Assembly: GCA_900550465.1 (NCBI GenBank)
Contig: URSC01000006.1
Location: 1-64,000 of the forward strand
Origin: an uncultured Alistipes sp.
Lineage (GTDB): Bacteria; Bacteroidota; Bacteroidia; Bacteroidales; UBA932
Reading direction: 5' to 3'
DNA: 64,000 nt
Shown one piece after another: positions 23,826 to 32,511 of this stretch. How positions within the stretch are numbered: the first letter of the stretch is position 1; each line of letters starts with the position of its first letter. The notes under the pieces were generated by a model that was given only the letters and a program-made list of their open reading frames with translations, had not been told where the DNA came from and searched no databases. The position numbers and the translations under genes were made by a program.

Positions 23826-26800
23826 ATGAGTATCTACAAATCAGCGATCAACCGTCCGGTGACGACCCTCCTGGTGTTCGTTGCCGTGATAGTGATAGGC
23901 ATCTTCTCGTTCCTGAGGCTGCCTATCGACCAGTTCCCGGAGATGGACCCGCCGTACATTTCCGTGCTGACCGTCTATCCGGGAGCCAGTGCCTCCGAGA
24001 TAGAGACCAACGTTACGAAAATCATAGAGAACAACCTCAACTCCGTCGACTACCTCAAGGAGATAACCTCCACCACCAAGGACAACATCTCCGTGGTGAT
24101 GCTCGAGCTGGAGTGGGGAACGGACCTGGACGAGATTATCAACGATGTCCGGTCCTATATCGACATGGTGACGGACGAGCTGCCCGACGGCTGTACCAAC
24201 CCGTTCATCTTCAAGTTCAGTACCAGTTCCATGCCTATTCTCCAGTACTCGATTACGGCCGACGAGAGCTATCCCGGACTGGACAAGCTGCTCAACGATG
24301 AGATCATCCCGCAGCTCAGCATGGTGAACGGTATCGGAAACCTTACCCTTTCCGGCTCCCCGGAGCGTTATGTGTACGTGGATATCGACCAGCAGAAGCT
24401 GGATGCCTATGGAATCCCCCTCGAGACCGTAGGAAGTGCGATTGCCGCCAACAACCTCAACCTCTCCTCCGGTACCGTCAAGATGAACAAGGAGCAGTAC
24501 CAGCTGGAGGTACGCAGCGAGTACGTCGAGAGTTCCGAGATCAATGACATAGTAGTGACTGTGACCCCGGAGGGCCGGCAGGTCTTCGTGCGGGACCTGG
24601 CCACCGTGCGTGATACCATAAAGGACCTCAGCCTCGACGAGAAGACCAACGGCCGCGAGAGCGTCCGTCTCATGGTGACCAAACAGACAGGCGCAAATAC
24701 GGTACAGATCTGCCAGGATCTCGAGAAGGAACTGGCCAAGATAGAGAAGACCCTGCCGCGGGATATCAAGATAGAGACCATCTACGATTCTTCGGAAGAT
24801 ATCCAGAACTCCATCAGTTCGCTTGAGGAGTCCATTCTGTACGCACTGCTCTTCGTGGTGCTCGTGGTGCTCTTCTTCCTCGGGGAGTGGCGTTCGACCC
24901 TGATTATTTCCCTGACGATTCCTATATCCCTGATTGTGGCCTTCATCTACCTGATGCTGGCGGACAGCTCGCTGAACATCATATCGCTCAGCTCCCTGAC
25001 CGTGGCCATCGGTATGGTGGTGGACGACGCCATCGTGGTGCTCGAGAACATCACCAAGCATATTGAGAGAGGCTCGTCGCCGCGAGAGGCGTCCATCTAT
25101 GCGACCAACGAGGTGTGGGTGTCCGTCATCGCCACTACACTCGTGATAGTGGTGGTGTTCGTGCCTCTGACGATGCTTACAGGCATGGCAGGCATCATGT
25201 TCAAGGAGCTCGGCTGGCTGGTGACCATCATGGTATGTACTTCCACAGTAGTGGCCATCACCCTTACTCCCATGCTCTGTTCCAAGCTGCTGAAGGCCCG
25301 TCCCGTGCGTATCAACGAGAGGGGAGTCATCGAGAACATTCCGCCCAAGCGCAACTTCTACCAGAGATTCGTGATTCCGGTACTCGATGCCATAGACCGG
25401 GCATACGCCAGGCTGCTGCGCTGGTGCCTGCGCCATAAGGCCATCACTCTCGGAGCCATCGTCCTCTTCTTCTTCGCCTCCATCACTCCTTTCCTGATGG
25501 GCAAGATAGGAACTGACTTCATCCAGGAGACCGACAACGGCCGTCTTTCCGTGTCCATCGAGCTGGCCACCGGCTACCGTATCGAGGAGACCGCCAAGAT
25601 GGCCCGTCACATCGAGAGCCGCTTCTACGAACTGGTGCCCGAGATAGAGCTGATATCCACCTCCGCCGGTACCACCGACGACGACGGAGTCTCGGCCATG
25701 TTCTCCTCGACCATGAACAACACCATGTCCATGACCGTAGTCTGCAACAAGAAGAACGAGCGCGAGCGCTCCATCTTCGAGATAGCCGAGGTGCTGCGTC
25801 AGGAGCTGGCTTCGTATCCGGAGATTATCGACTACCAGTGCGATGTCTCCAGTTTCATGGGAGGAGCATCCTCGACCGTGGATGTAGAGATATACGGTTA
25901 CAGTTTCGATGAGACGAACGCCTTCGCCCAGGAGGTCCGCAACGCCATCCGCGATAATGTGCCCGGAGCCCGCGACATCGACATCAGCCGTGAGAAGGAC
26001 CGTCCCGAGATCAAGATCAACCTCGACAAGGAGAAACTGGCCTACCACGGACTCAATTCCTCCACCGTATCCACATACGTCCGCAACCGTGTCAACGGCA
26101 TGGCCTCCGGCTTCCTCAAGGAGGACGGCGACGAGTACGACATAGTGGTGCGCCTGCAGGAGGAGGACCGCAACTCCATCACCGATATCGAGGACATGAC
26201 CATTCCCACAGCCACCGGTGCCATGATCAAGATCAAGGAACTCGGCAAGATAGAGGAGTACTTCGCCCCGCCTACCATCGAGCGCAAGAGCCGCCAGAGG
26301 ATAGTGACCATCTCGGTGACCCCGTATGAGACCTCGATGGGTGAGCTGGCGGCGGGTATCCAGCAGACCATCGACCGGATGGGAGTGCCGAGCGGCATCA
26401 CCGTCAGACTGGCCGGTAACTATGAGGACCAGCAGGATACCTTCCAGGACCTGCTTCTCCTTCTGGCCCTGATCGTGCTGCTGATATACATCGTGCTTGC
26501 CTCCCAGTTCGAGTCCTTCGTCAAGCCGGTGATGATCATGACCGCAGTGCCTTTCGCCCTTTCCGGCGTGGTGCTTGCCCTCTGGATTACAGGTACTACC
26601 CTTGATATGATCGGCTCCCTCGGATTCATCATGCTGGTGGGTATCGCGACCAAGAACGCCATCGTGCTGGTGGACTACACCAACCTGATGCGCGACCGCG
26701 GCTACGAGCTCAACGAGGCCATCGCTCTTTCCGGTGCCTCCCGTCTGCGTCCCGTGCTCATGACCGCCATCACCACCTTCCTCGGCATGCTGCCTATGGC

Positions 26801-27041
26801 TCTGAGCCAGGGTGAGGGAGCCGAGATGTGGAAGCCCATGGGTATCGTCGTCATCGGCGGACTTCTGGTAGCCACTGTGGTGACCCTCGTAGTGGTGCCC
26901 GTCTTCTACGCCCTGCTCTCCCGTCACGGCGAGAGGGACAAGGAGAAGAAGAACCGCGCCCAGTTCATATTCATGCAGCTGTCTCCCAATCCCGAGGGCG
27001 ATGACCCCGAGGTGCGCAGGAGTCAGGAACTCAACCAGTAA
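23826..27041 (+). CDS. RND multidrug efflux transporter (AcrB/HAE1-like)
   Basis: Inner-membrane proton-driven pump of 1071 residues. It begins MSIYKSAINRPVTTLLVFVAV (TM1), with LPIDQFPEMDPPYISVLTVYPGA typical of Bacteroidota HAE-type pumps. The proton-relay segment VAIGMVVDDAIVVLENI in TM4 keeps the paired Asp residues. The second half repeats the fold, with GIATKNAIVLVDYTNLMRDRG in TM10. The C-terminal tail is hydrophilic. Substrate is unknown; the sequence is more like drug (HAE1) than heavy-metal (CusA) pumps because no Met-rich relay was noticed. Central gene of the tetR operon. Confidence 0.95.
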   Translation: MSIYKSAINRPVTTLLVFVAVIVIGIFSFLRLPIDQFPEMDPPYISVLTVYPGASASEIETNVTKIIENNLNSVDYLKEITSTTKDNISVVMLELEWGTDLDEIINDVRSYIDMVTDELPDGCTNPFIFKFSTSSMPILQYSITADESYPGLDKLLNDEIIPQLSMVNGIGNLTLSGSPERYVYVDIDQQKLDAYGIPLETVGSAIAANNLNLSSGTVKMNKEQYQLEVRSEYVESSEINDIVVTVTPEGRQVFVRDLATVRDTIKDLSLDEKTNGRESVRLMVTKQTGANTVQICQDLEKELAKIEKTLPRDIKIETIYDSSEDIQNSISSLEESILYALLFVVLVVLFFLGEWRSTLIISLTIPISLIVAFIYLMLADSSLNIISLSSLTVAIGMVVDDAIVVLENITKHIERGSSPREASIYATNEVWVSVIATTLVIVVVFVPLTMLTGMAGIMFKELGWLVTIMVCTSTVVAITLTPMLCSKLLKARPVRINERGVIENIPPKRNFYQRFVIPVLDAIDRAYARLLRWCLRHKAITLGAIVLFFFASITPFLMGKIGTDFIQETDNGRLSVSIELATGYRIEETAKMARHIESRFYELVPEIELISTSAGTTDDDGVSAMFSSTMNNTMSMTVVCNKKNERERSIFEIAEVLRQELASYPEIIDYQCDVSSFMGGASSTVDVEIYGYSFDETNAFAQEVRNAIRDNVPGARDIDISREKDRPEIKINLDKEKLAYHGLNSSTVSTYVRNRVNGMASGFLKEDGDEYDIVVRLQEEDRNSITDIEDMTIPTATGAMIKIKELGKIEEYFAPPTIERKSRQRIVTISVTPYETSMGELAAGIQQTIDRMGVPSGITVRLAGNYEDQQDTFQDLLLLLALIVLLIYIVLASQFESFVKPVMIMTAVPFALSGVVLALWITGTTLDMIGSLGFIMLVGIATKNAIVLVDYTNLMRDRGYELNEAIALSGASRLRPVLMTAITTFLGMLPMALSQGEGAEMWKPMGIVVIGGLLVATVVTLVVVPVFYALLSRHGERDKEKKNRAQFIFMQLSPNPEGDDPEVRRSQELNQ

Positions 27042-27062
27042 AGTAAATGGAGGATACCTATT

Positions 27063-27356
27063 ATGAAATGTGTCTTTATAGTGTATAACCAGGCCAATAC
27101 CGAGAGGGTGGAGTACATGCTCGACGAGCTGGGCATCCGCGGCTTCACCTTCTTCGAGCAGGTCCAGGGCCGCGGCAGCAGGGACGGAGAGCCCCGCCGC
27201 GGCACCCATACCTGGCCGGAGATGAACTCCGCCATGATGACGGTCGTCGAGGACGACCGCGTCGAGGAGCTGCTCCAGACCGTCCGCAAACTGGACAACC
27301 GCAACCGCGAGGTGGGTGTGCGGGCCTTCGTCTGGAATATCGAGCAGACGGTGTGA
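27063..27356 (+). CDS. Small PII-like protein at the end of the RND efflux operon
   Basis: 97-residue protein with a ferredoxin-like/PII-type pattern: MKCVFIVYNQANTERVEYML (strand-helix), GIRGFTFFEQVQGRGSRDGE (second strand and T-loop-like segment), MMTVVEDDRVEELLQTVRKL (strand-helix) and a final strand VRAFVWNIEQTV. The canonical PII uridylylation tyrosine context is not evident. It lies 21 bp after the pump gene with a GGAGG upstream, so it should be co-expressed with the pump. A regulatory or nucleotide/metal-sensing trimer acting on the pump is a reasonable guess, not demonstrated. Confidence 0.65.
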   Translation: MKCVFIVYNQANTERVEYMLDELGIRGFTFFEQVQGRGSRDGEPRRGTHTWPEMNSAMMTVVEDDRVEELLQTVRKLDNRNREVGVRAFVWNIEQTV

Positions 27357-27359
27357 TTT

Positions 27360-27392
27360 TTTGAATACAATTTTTGATTTTGGTTATCTTTG
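27360..27392 (+). promoter_or_regulatory. Promoter of sdaA
   Basis: TTTG at 27360-27363 and TATCTTTG at 27385-27392 with 21 nt between, followed by GC. The predicted leader to the ATG at 27424 is about 29 nt. Confidence 0.7.
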
Positions 27393-27423
27393 CGCCTTCA
27401 TTTGAGTTACCATATATTCTGCA

Positions 27424-28635
27424 ATGGAGAGCATAAAGGAAATCTACAAGATAGGTAAGGGCCCGTCGAGCAGTCATACGATGGGCCCTAAAAAAGCAGC
27501 GGAGATGTTCAAGGGCATGTATCCCGGGGCATCTTCGTTTACTGTTACCCTGTACGGCAGCCTGGCCGCGACAGGCAAGGGGCACATGACCGACGTGGCC
27601 CTCATCGAGGCCCTCAAGGACGAGCGGAGCCCCCGGGTGGACATCATCTGGAAGCCGGACGTCTTCCTTCCCCAGCATCCCAACGGCATGAATTTCCAGG
27701 CCTTCGACTCCGAGGGACACCTCATGGGGGAGAAGACGCTGTTCAGCATAGGCGGGGGCGACATCAGTGAGGACGGACGCCGCCAGCCCGAGAAGAGCAT
27801 CTACCCTTACAGCAAGATGAAGGACATCCTGGGATGGTGCAACAAGTACAATTCCTATTTCTGGGAATACGTCGCCCAGCACGAGGACCCCGACATCTGG
27901 GACTTCCTCTATGACCGCTGGGTGGTGATGAAGAAGGCCATCGAGGACGGTCTGGACCACGAGGGCGTCCTGCCCGGCGGTCTGAACGTGCGCCGCAAGG
28001 CCTACTCCTACTACCAGCACGCGATGAGCTACCAGAACACCATGCAGCGCCGCGGCCTGCTCTTCGCATACGCCCTGGCCGTCTCCGAGGAGAATGCGGC
28101 CGGAGGCACTATTGTCACGGCTCCTACCTGCGGCTCCTGCGGAGTGCTGCCCGCCGTCCTCTATCTGATCCATACCCAGTATGGAGTGACGGAGAAGAAG
28201 ATTATCAATGCCATGGCCACCGCCGGTCTCTTCGGCTCCGTTATCAAGGCCAATGCCTCCATCTCCGGGGCTGAGGTCGGCTGCCAGGGTGAGGTCGGCA
28301 GCGCCTGCGCCATGACCTGTGCCGCCGCCACCCGTCTCTTCGGGGGCACTCCTCCCCAGATTGAGTGCGCCGCCGCCATGGGCATGGAGCATTTCCTAGG
28401 CCTGACATGCGACCCCGTCTGCGGCCTGGTCCAGATACCCTGCATCGAGCGCAACGCTTTCGCCGCCGCGAGGGTGATGGACTGCACCCAGTATTCCCTG
28501 ATGTCGGACGGCAGTCACATTGTGCCCTTCGATACAGTTATCGAGGCCATGAAGCGCACCGGACACGATCTTCCCAATCTGTATAAGGAAACTTCGGAGG
28601 GCGGATTGGCATATCTGGTAAAGAAGAAGGAATAA
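27424..28635 (+). CDS. sdaA: L-serine ammonia-lyase (iron-sulfur L-serine dehydratase, single chain)
   Basis: Converts L-serine to pyruvate and ammonia using a [4Fe-4S] cluster. 403 residues: N-terminal beta-type domain beginning ESIKEIYKIGKGPSSSHTMG (serine-binding SSSHT loop) and C-terminal alpha-type catalytic domain with CGSCGVLPAVLY and GLTCDPVCGLVQIPCIERN, which supply the cluster cysteines. The single-chain layout differs from the two-subunit enzyme of Bacillus. It has its own promoter and is followed 20 bp later by an outer-membrane protein gene. Confidence 0.93.
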   Translation: MESIKEIYKIGKGPSSSHTMGPKKAAEMFKGMYPGASSFTVTLYGSLAATGKGHMTDVALIEALKDERSPRVDIIWKPDVFLPQHPNGMNFQAFDSEGHLMGEKTLFSIGGGDISEDGRRQPEKSIYPYSKMKDILGWCNKYNSYFWEYVAQHEDPDIWDFLYDRWVVMKKAIEDGLDHEGVLPGGLNVRRKAYSYYQHAMSYQNTMQRRGLLFAYALAVSEENAAGGTIVTAPTCGSCGVLPAVLYLIHTQYGVTEKKIINAMATAGLFGSVIKANASISGAEVGCQGEVGSACAMTCAAATRLFGGTPPQIECAAAMGMEHFLGLTCDPVCGLVQIPCIERNAFAAARVMDCTQYSLMSDGSHIVPFDTVIEAMKRTGHDLPNLYKETSEGGLAYLVKKKE

Positions 28636-28654
28636 AATTTACTATATTCGCGGG

Positions 28655-29317
28655 ATGAAGTATTTCGGAAAGATAACAGCAGTCCTGGGACTCGCGGCAG
28701 TCCTTCTGGTCCTCCCTCTGAGGACCGGTGCCCAGGATTATTCCTCCTCATTCTTCAAGGTAGGTGTCAAGGGCGGCATCAACTTCACGTCGATGAGCCG
28801 TTTCGAACTGGGCTATATCTCCGAGTCCGTGCGCAACTACACCGGTTTCAATGCCGGAGTGGCCTTCAGTTTCGACCTTCCTGTGCAGGGCATGACCATT
28901 CAGCCCGAGCTCAACTATATCTCCAAGGGCGCGATGTACCGCGGTCCGGAGAATTTCCGTTTCCGTACCGATTTCATCGAGCTGCCCGTCAATCTTCAGG
29001 TGGGCCTCGACCTTATCCTCCTGCGCCCCTACCTGATGGTATCTCCCTATATAGGTTATGCCGTCCTGAAGCGTCCGGAGGGGATGCCCTGGTCCGGAAT
29101 CAATCGTTTCCAGTACGGTATCGGCATCGGCGGCGGCGTGGATTTCTGGAGATTCCAGCTGCAGGTCAAGTACAACTGGAATATCGGTCAGCTGACCCGC
29201 GGTCTGTCGGACGACACCATTCATACCGGTTCCGGCAACATAGAGGTGGAACCCGAGGGCCCGGTCCGTATGGGCAACTACCGCGGCCTGGAAGTCAATC
29301 TGGTATTTTTCTTTTAA
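28655..29317 (+). CDS. PorT-like outer-membrane beta-barrel protein
   Basis: 220 residues: signal peptide ending TGAQDYS, then FFKVGVKGGINFTSMSRFEL, YTGFNAGVAFSFDLPVQG and QPELNYISKGAM, the pattern of the outer-membrane protein beta-barrel (PorT/OMP_b-brl_2) family, finishing with EVNLVFFF, an aromatic barrel end. Related to 29668-30345 on the other side of the thioredoxin gene. A near-consensus -7 element (TATATTCG, 28643-28650) would give an almost leaderless transcript. Role unknown. Confidence 0.75.
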   Translation: MKYFGKITAVLGLAAVLLVLPLRTGAQDYSSSFFKVGVKGGINFTSMSRFELGYISESVRNYTGFNAGVAFSFDLPVQGMTIQPELNYISKGAMYRGPENFRFRTDFIELPVNLQVGLDLILLRPYLMVSPYIGYAVLKRPEGMPWSGINRFQYGIGIGGGVDFWRFQLQVKYNWNIGQLTRGLSDDTIHTGSGNIEVEPEGPVRMGNYRGLEVNLVFFF

Positions 29318-29341
29318 TAATTTATAAAAAGGTAAAAAGTT

Positions 29342-29656
29342 ATGTTAGCAATCAATGATTCCAATTTCGAGGAAATGGTAATCAACTCCCAGATTCCCGT
29401 GCTTCTGGATTTCTGGGCACCCTGGTGCGGCCCCTGCCGCATGATCTCTCCTATCGTTGAGGAGCTGTCCAAAGAGTATGAGGGCAAATGGCTCATCGCG
29501 AAGTGCAACGTGGACGAGTCCACAGACATCCCCATGAAGTTCGGCATCCGCAACATCCCTACTCTGCTGTTCTTCAAGGGCGGTGTAATGAAAGAGAAGA
29601 TGGTCGGCTCCACCACAAAGGCCGCCATCGTCGCCAAGATGAACTCAATCGAGTAA
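29342..29656 (+). CDS. trxA: Thioredoxin
   Basis: 104-residue thioredoxin with the redox motif WCGPC (Cys29 and Cys32) inside LLDFWAPWCGPCRM, the conserved cis-Pro region NIPTLLFFKGG, and no signal peptide, so cytoplasmic. General disulfide reductant. It is embedded between two genes for related outer-membrane barrels, 24 bp after one and 11 bp before the other. Confidence 0.95.
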   Translation: MLAINDSNFEEMVINSQIPVLLDFWAPWCGPCRMISPIVEELSKEYEGKWLIAKCNVDESTDIPMKFGIRNIPTLLFFKGGVMKEKMVGSTTKAAIVAKMNSIE

Positions 29657-29667
29657 AAACGTTTACC

Positions 29668-30345
29668 ATGAAAAAGATTTTCTCAATCCTTACCCTTGCC
29701 CTTCTGATCGCTGCTGTACCGGCCAACGCCCAGCCCGGCAAGGACTTCTTCAACCTCGGCGTTAAGGCCGGACTGAACTTCTCAAGGATGTCCGACATGG
29801 ATGACGCCTTCGAGCGCGGATTTCTGAAAACCTACACAGGATTCAATGCCGGTCTCGTCTTCAATTTCAATCTCCCTCTGGGTTTCGAGATCAATCCCGA
29901 GCTGCAGTACGTGCAGTCCGGTATCTCCACTCCGGCAGGTGACGGGAACATTTTTGGACTGATGGACTACACCATCAAGCCGTCTACCTTCTATTCCGGT
30001 TCCCTCCGCGTTCCGATCAATATCCAGTGGGGCTTCCGTTTCCTGAACATAATCAAACCCTATGTGGTGGTTTCCCCCTATGTCGGAGCCGTACTTTTCG
30101 GCAGCGGCAGTATCCTCGGGGTCGACCTGGACAAGGAGACAGTCAATCAGTTCCTCAACCGTTTCCAGTACGGTATCGGTCTTGGTGCCGGTATCTATGT
30201 ATGGCGCTTCCAGGTGTCATTCAAGTGGAACTGGGATCTCAACCCGGTATTTGACAACGACTTCGAATTCCGCGGAGGCATGATAGAGATGGAGGACGAC
30301 TCCAGATTCAACGGAGGCGAGCTCTCCCTGGCATTCTTCTTCTAG
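29668..30345 (+). CDS. PorT-like outer-membrane beta-barrel protein (paralogue)
   Basis: 225 residues from the ATG at 29668; the longer in-frame extension upstream overlaps trxA and lacks a signal peptide, so it is rejected. Signal peptide MKKIFSILTLALLIAAVPANAQ, then FFNLGVKAGLNFSRMSDMDD, YTGFNAGLVFNFNLPLGFEINPEL and the C-terminal ELSLAFFF. Clearly paralogous to the protein at 28655-29317. A small OMP barrel of unknown role. Confidence 0.78.
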   Translation: MKKIFSILTLALLIAAVPANAQPGKDFFNLGVKAGLNFSRMSDMDDAFERGFLKTYTGFNAGLVFNFNLPLGFEINPELQYVQSGISTPAGDGNIFGLMDYTIKPSTFYSGSLRVPINIQWGFRFLNIIKPYVVVSPYVGAVLFGSGSILGVDLDKETVNQFLNRFQYGIGLGAGIYVWRFQVSFKWNWDLNPVFDNDFEFRGGMIEMEDDSRFNGGELSLAFFF

Positions 30346-30354
30346 TAGACAGGA

Positions 30355-31350
30355 ATGACACTGACCGAAGACATCAGACGGACGATAGCACCGGAGTGGG
30401 AAGGCTTCGAGAGGCTTCTGACCGAAGCCCTGGCTTCCCGCAGCGACCTTCTCAACAGGATCAACACCTATCTCCTCGATGCCTCGGGCAAGAAACTCAG
30501 ACCGCTGCTGGCCCTCGTAACCGCGAAGGCCTGCAGCGGTTCTATTAATCAGAAGGCTGTAGCCTGCGCGGCTGTCTCGGAACTTATCCACACCGCCACC
30601 CTTCTGCACGACGACGTAGTGGACGACAGCGATCAGCGCCGCGGCCGCATGACAGTCCGCAAGCTGTTTTCCCCCGGAGCCTCCCTGCTGATGGGGGACT
30701 ACTGGCTGACACGGGCCATCCACCTGCTCATCGCCTACGGCTGTCCCGTGGAGGTGCTGGGCATCTATTCGAAGTCCCTCGAGGAACTTGCCGAGGGCGA
30801 GATCATCCAGATGGAACTGGCCGACAGTCTCCGTGCCACTGAGGACGATTACATCCAGGTCATCAGGCGCAAGACGGCCTCCCTCTTCATCGCCTCCGTC
30901 AAGGGCCCTGCCATCGTGGCCGGCGCCTCAGAGGAAGTGGTCGCAGCGATGGAACAGTATGCCTACTGGCTGGGCTGCGGCTTCCAGATACGGGACGACA
31001 TCCTCGACTATCATTCCAGCGCCGAGACCGGCAAGGACAGCGACAGCGACATCATGGAGCGCAAGATCACCATGCCGCTGCTCTGCGCCATGCGCAACGC
31101 TCCCGACCAGGAGGAGTACATCCGCCGCCGGATGGGCGACATCACCTGCGACCCCTCCAGGAAGGATCAGGACCGGGAAGTTGCCTCGGAAATAAGGACA
31201 TTCGTCCTCACCCACGGCGGCATAGAGTCCGCCACCGGAGTAGTCAGGGACTACTCCCTCCGGGCACAGCGCTGCCTGGAAATACTGAAGCCGTCCCTTT
31301 CCAGAGACGGCCTCGCATCGATTGCCGCAAGTCTGTGCGGCAGTCTATAG
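30355..31350 (+). CDS. ispB: Trans-polyprenyl diphosphate synthase
   Basis: 331-residue isoprenyl chain-elongating enzyme. The first aspartate-rich motif is DDVVDD (86-91) within LLHDDVVDDSDQRRG and the second is DDILD (214-218) within GCGFQIRDDILDY. The small or polar residues before the first motif suggest a long-chain product such as the octaprenyl or heptaprenyl precursor of menaquinone; exact length cannot be read. Follows the barrel gene by 9 bp and its last 6 bp overlap the convergent trmB. Confidence 0.87.
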   Translation: MTLTEDIRRTIAPEWEGFERLLTEALASRSDLLNRINTYLLDASGKKLRPLLALVTAKACSGSINQKAVACAAVSELIHTATLLHDDVVDDSDQRRGRMTVRKLFSPGASLLMGDYWLTRAIHLLIAYGCPVEVLGIYSKSLEELAEGEIIQMELADSLRATEDDYIQVIRRKTASLFIASVKGPAIVAGASEEVVAAMEQYAYWLGCGFQIRDDILDYHSSAETGKDSDSDIMERKITMPLLCAMRNAPDQEEYIRRRMGDITCDPSRKDQDREVASEIRTFVLTHGGIESATGVVRDYSLRAQRCLEILKPSLSRDGLASIAASLCGSL

Positions 31351-32010
31351 TTTCCACCTTACGTATGTGATCGGCTTGCCTTCGGCGAGGAACATCGACT
31401 CGTAGAAGGTCTTGATGGACAGCAGCGGCTCCTTCTCGGCGAGGCCGGTGCCGTAGATGTCGTTGTCGGCCTCCAGAAGGGTGTGGCCGCCCTCGCGGAT
31501 GACCTCGAGGGTGGACTCGTGCAGGAGCTGGCTGTCGGTCTTCAGGTGCATGATGCCGTCGGGCTTGAGGAAGTGCGAGTAGCGCTCCAGGAAGATGGGG
31601 CTGGAGAGCCGCTTGTTGGGCTTCTTGGGCTGGGGGTCGGAGAAGGTCAGCCATATCTCCGACACCTCACCGGGACCGAAGAGGGAGTCGATGAAGTCTA
31701 TCCTGGTGCGGAGGAAGGCCACGTTGGGCAAGGCGTGCTCGGTGGCGTACTTGGCGCCTTTCCAGAGGCGGGCGCCCTTGATGTCCACTCCGATGTAGTT
31801 GTTCTCAGGAAACCGCTCGGCCAGGGCGATGGTGTACTCTCCCTTGCCGCAGCCGAGTTCCAGGATTATCGGGCGGTCATTGCCGAAGACTTCAGTGCCC
31901 CAGTGTCCCTTCAGCGGATGGTCCTTGTGCAGCACCTCGTCCATAGGGGGCTGGATGAGGCAGCGGAATGTCTCGTTTTCCTTGAATTTACGTATCTTGT
32001 CCTTTCCCAT
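31345..32010 (-). CDS. trmB: tRNA (guanine-N7-)-methyltransferase
   Basis: 221-residue SAM-dependent enzyme that forms m7G46 in tRNA. Motif I is ILELGCGKGEYT, followed by NYIGVDIKGARLW; EIWLTFSDPQPKKPNKRLSS is the diagnostic TrmB segment. It is the third gene of the ricT-gldH-trmB unit, 3 bp after gldH, and its 3' end overlaps ispB by 6 bp tail to tail. Confidence 0.94.
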   Translation of the reverse strand: MGKDKIRKFKENETFRCLIQPPMDEVLHKDHPLKGHWGTEVFGNDRPIILELGCGKGEYTIALAERFPENNYIGVDIKGARLWKGAKYATEHALPNVAFLRTRIDFIDSLFGPGEVSEIWLTFSDPQPKKPNKRLSSPIFLERYSHFLKPDGIMHLKTDSQLLHESTLEVIREGGHTLLEADNDIYGTGLAEKEPLLSIKTFYESMFLAEGKPITYVRWKL

Positions 32011-32013
32011 ATT

Positions 32014-32511
32014 CTATTTTGAACTGATTTGTATTCCTGCGCCGAGCACGGCGTCCGGGTTGCCGTGTATCGAGATGTCCACCTGCCATAGTCCGGGCTC
32101 ACTTATCCTGATGTTGTCCCGGTAGTCCCAGGAAACATCGTAGCAGCTCGGTGTCGCGGCCATGCGGATGCGGCTCCGGCCGCGGTCTGTCCTGAGATAT
32201 TGTCTTAGTGCGGCGTAATCCGAAGGGAATGATACGGTTTCGGAAGCCGTCACACCGGAAGGTGATGTCCATGTGATGTCCATGGTCAGTGTGTCCGGGC
32301 TGCCCTTGCGGGGAAATCTGACTGTCACTGCGGCGGAGCAGGCAGCGGACGTGTCCTGCAGGTCCACCGTGAACGATGCCTTTCTGTCTCCGTCCCCGGT
32401 GAAGTGACGGAACTGTGTCCGTGCATTTTCGGGGGCACAGGAGCAGACGGAGGCCGCGCACAGTATGAGTACTGTCATGCACGGCAGTATGCCGCGGCGC
32501 AGTCGTGTCAT
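32014..32511 (-). CDS. gldH: Gliding-motility lipoprotein GldH
   Basis: 165-residue predicted lipoprotein (signal ending SVCSC) with the GldH-like pattern: a FTVDLQDTSAACSAAVTVRF strand region and the C-terminal GLWQVDISIHGN motif. GldH is required for gliding in Flavobacterium and occurs widely in Bacteroidota, including non-gliders. The ricT-gldH arrangement is conserved in Bacteroidales. Its start overlaps the ricT stop by 4 bp (ATGA). Confidence 0.83.
   Translation of the reverse strand: MTRLRRGILPCMTVLILCAASVCSCAPENARTQFRHFTGDGDRKASFTVDLQDTSAACSAAVTVRFPRKGSPDTLTMDITWTSPSGVTASETVSFPSDYAALRQYLRTDRGRSRIRMAATPSCYDVSWDYRDNIRISEPGLWQVDISIHGNPDAVLGAGIQISSK

Noticed and set aside
23841..27209. 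Very long open frame (1122 codons) on the minus strand opposite the RND pump
   Set aside because: It mirrors the pump gene in antisense, has a His/Gly/Asp-rich composition without any domain, and arises from strong third-position G/C bias in the real gene.
29488..29667. N-terminal extension of the second barrel protein into trxA
   Set aside because: It overlaps trxA in another frame and has no signal peptide, whereas the ATG at 29668 starts a perfect one.
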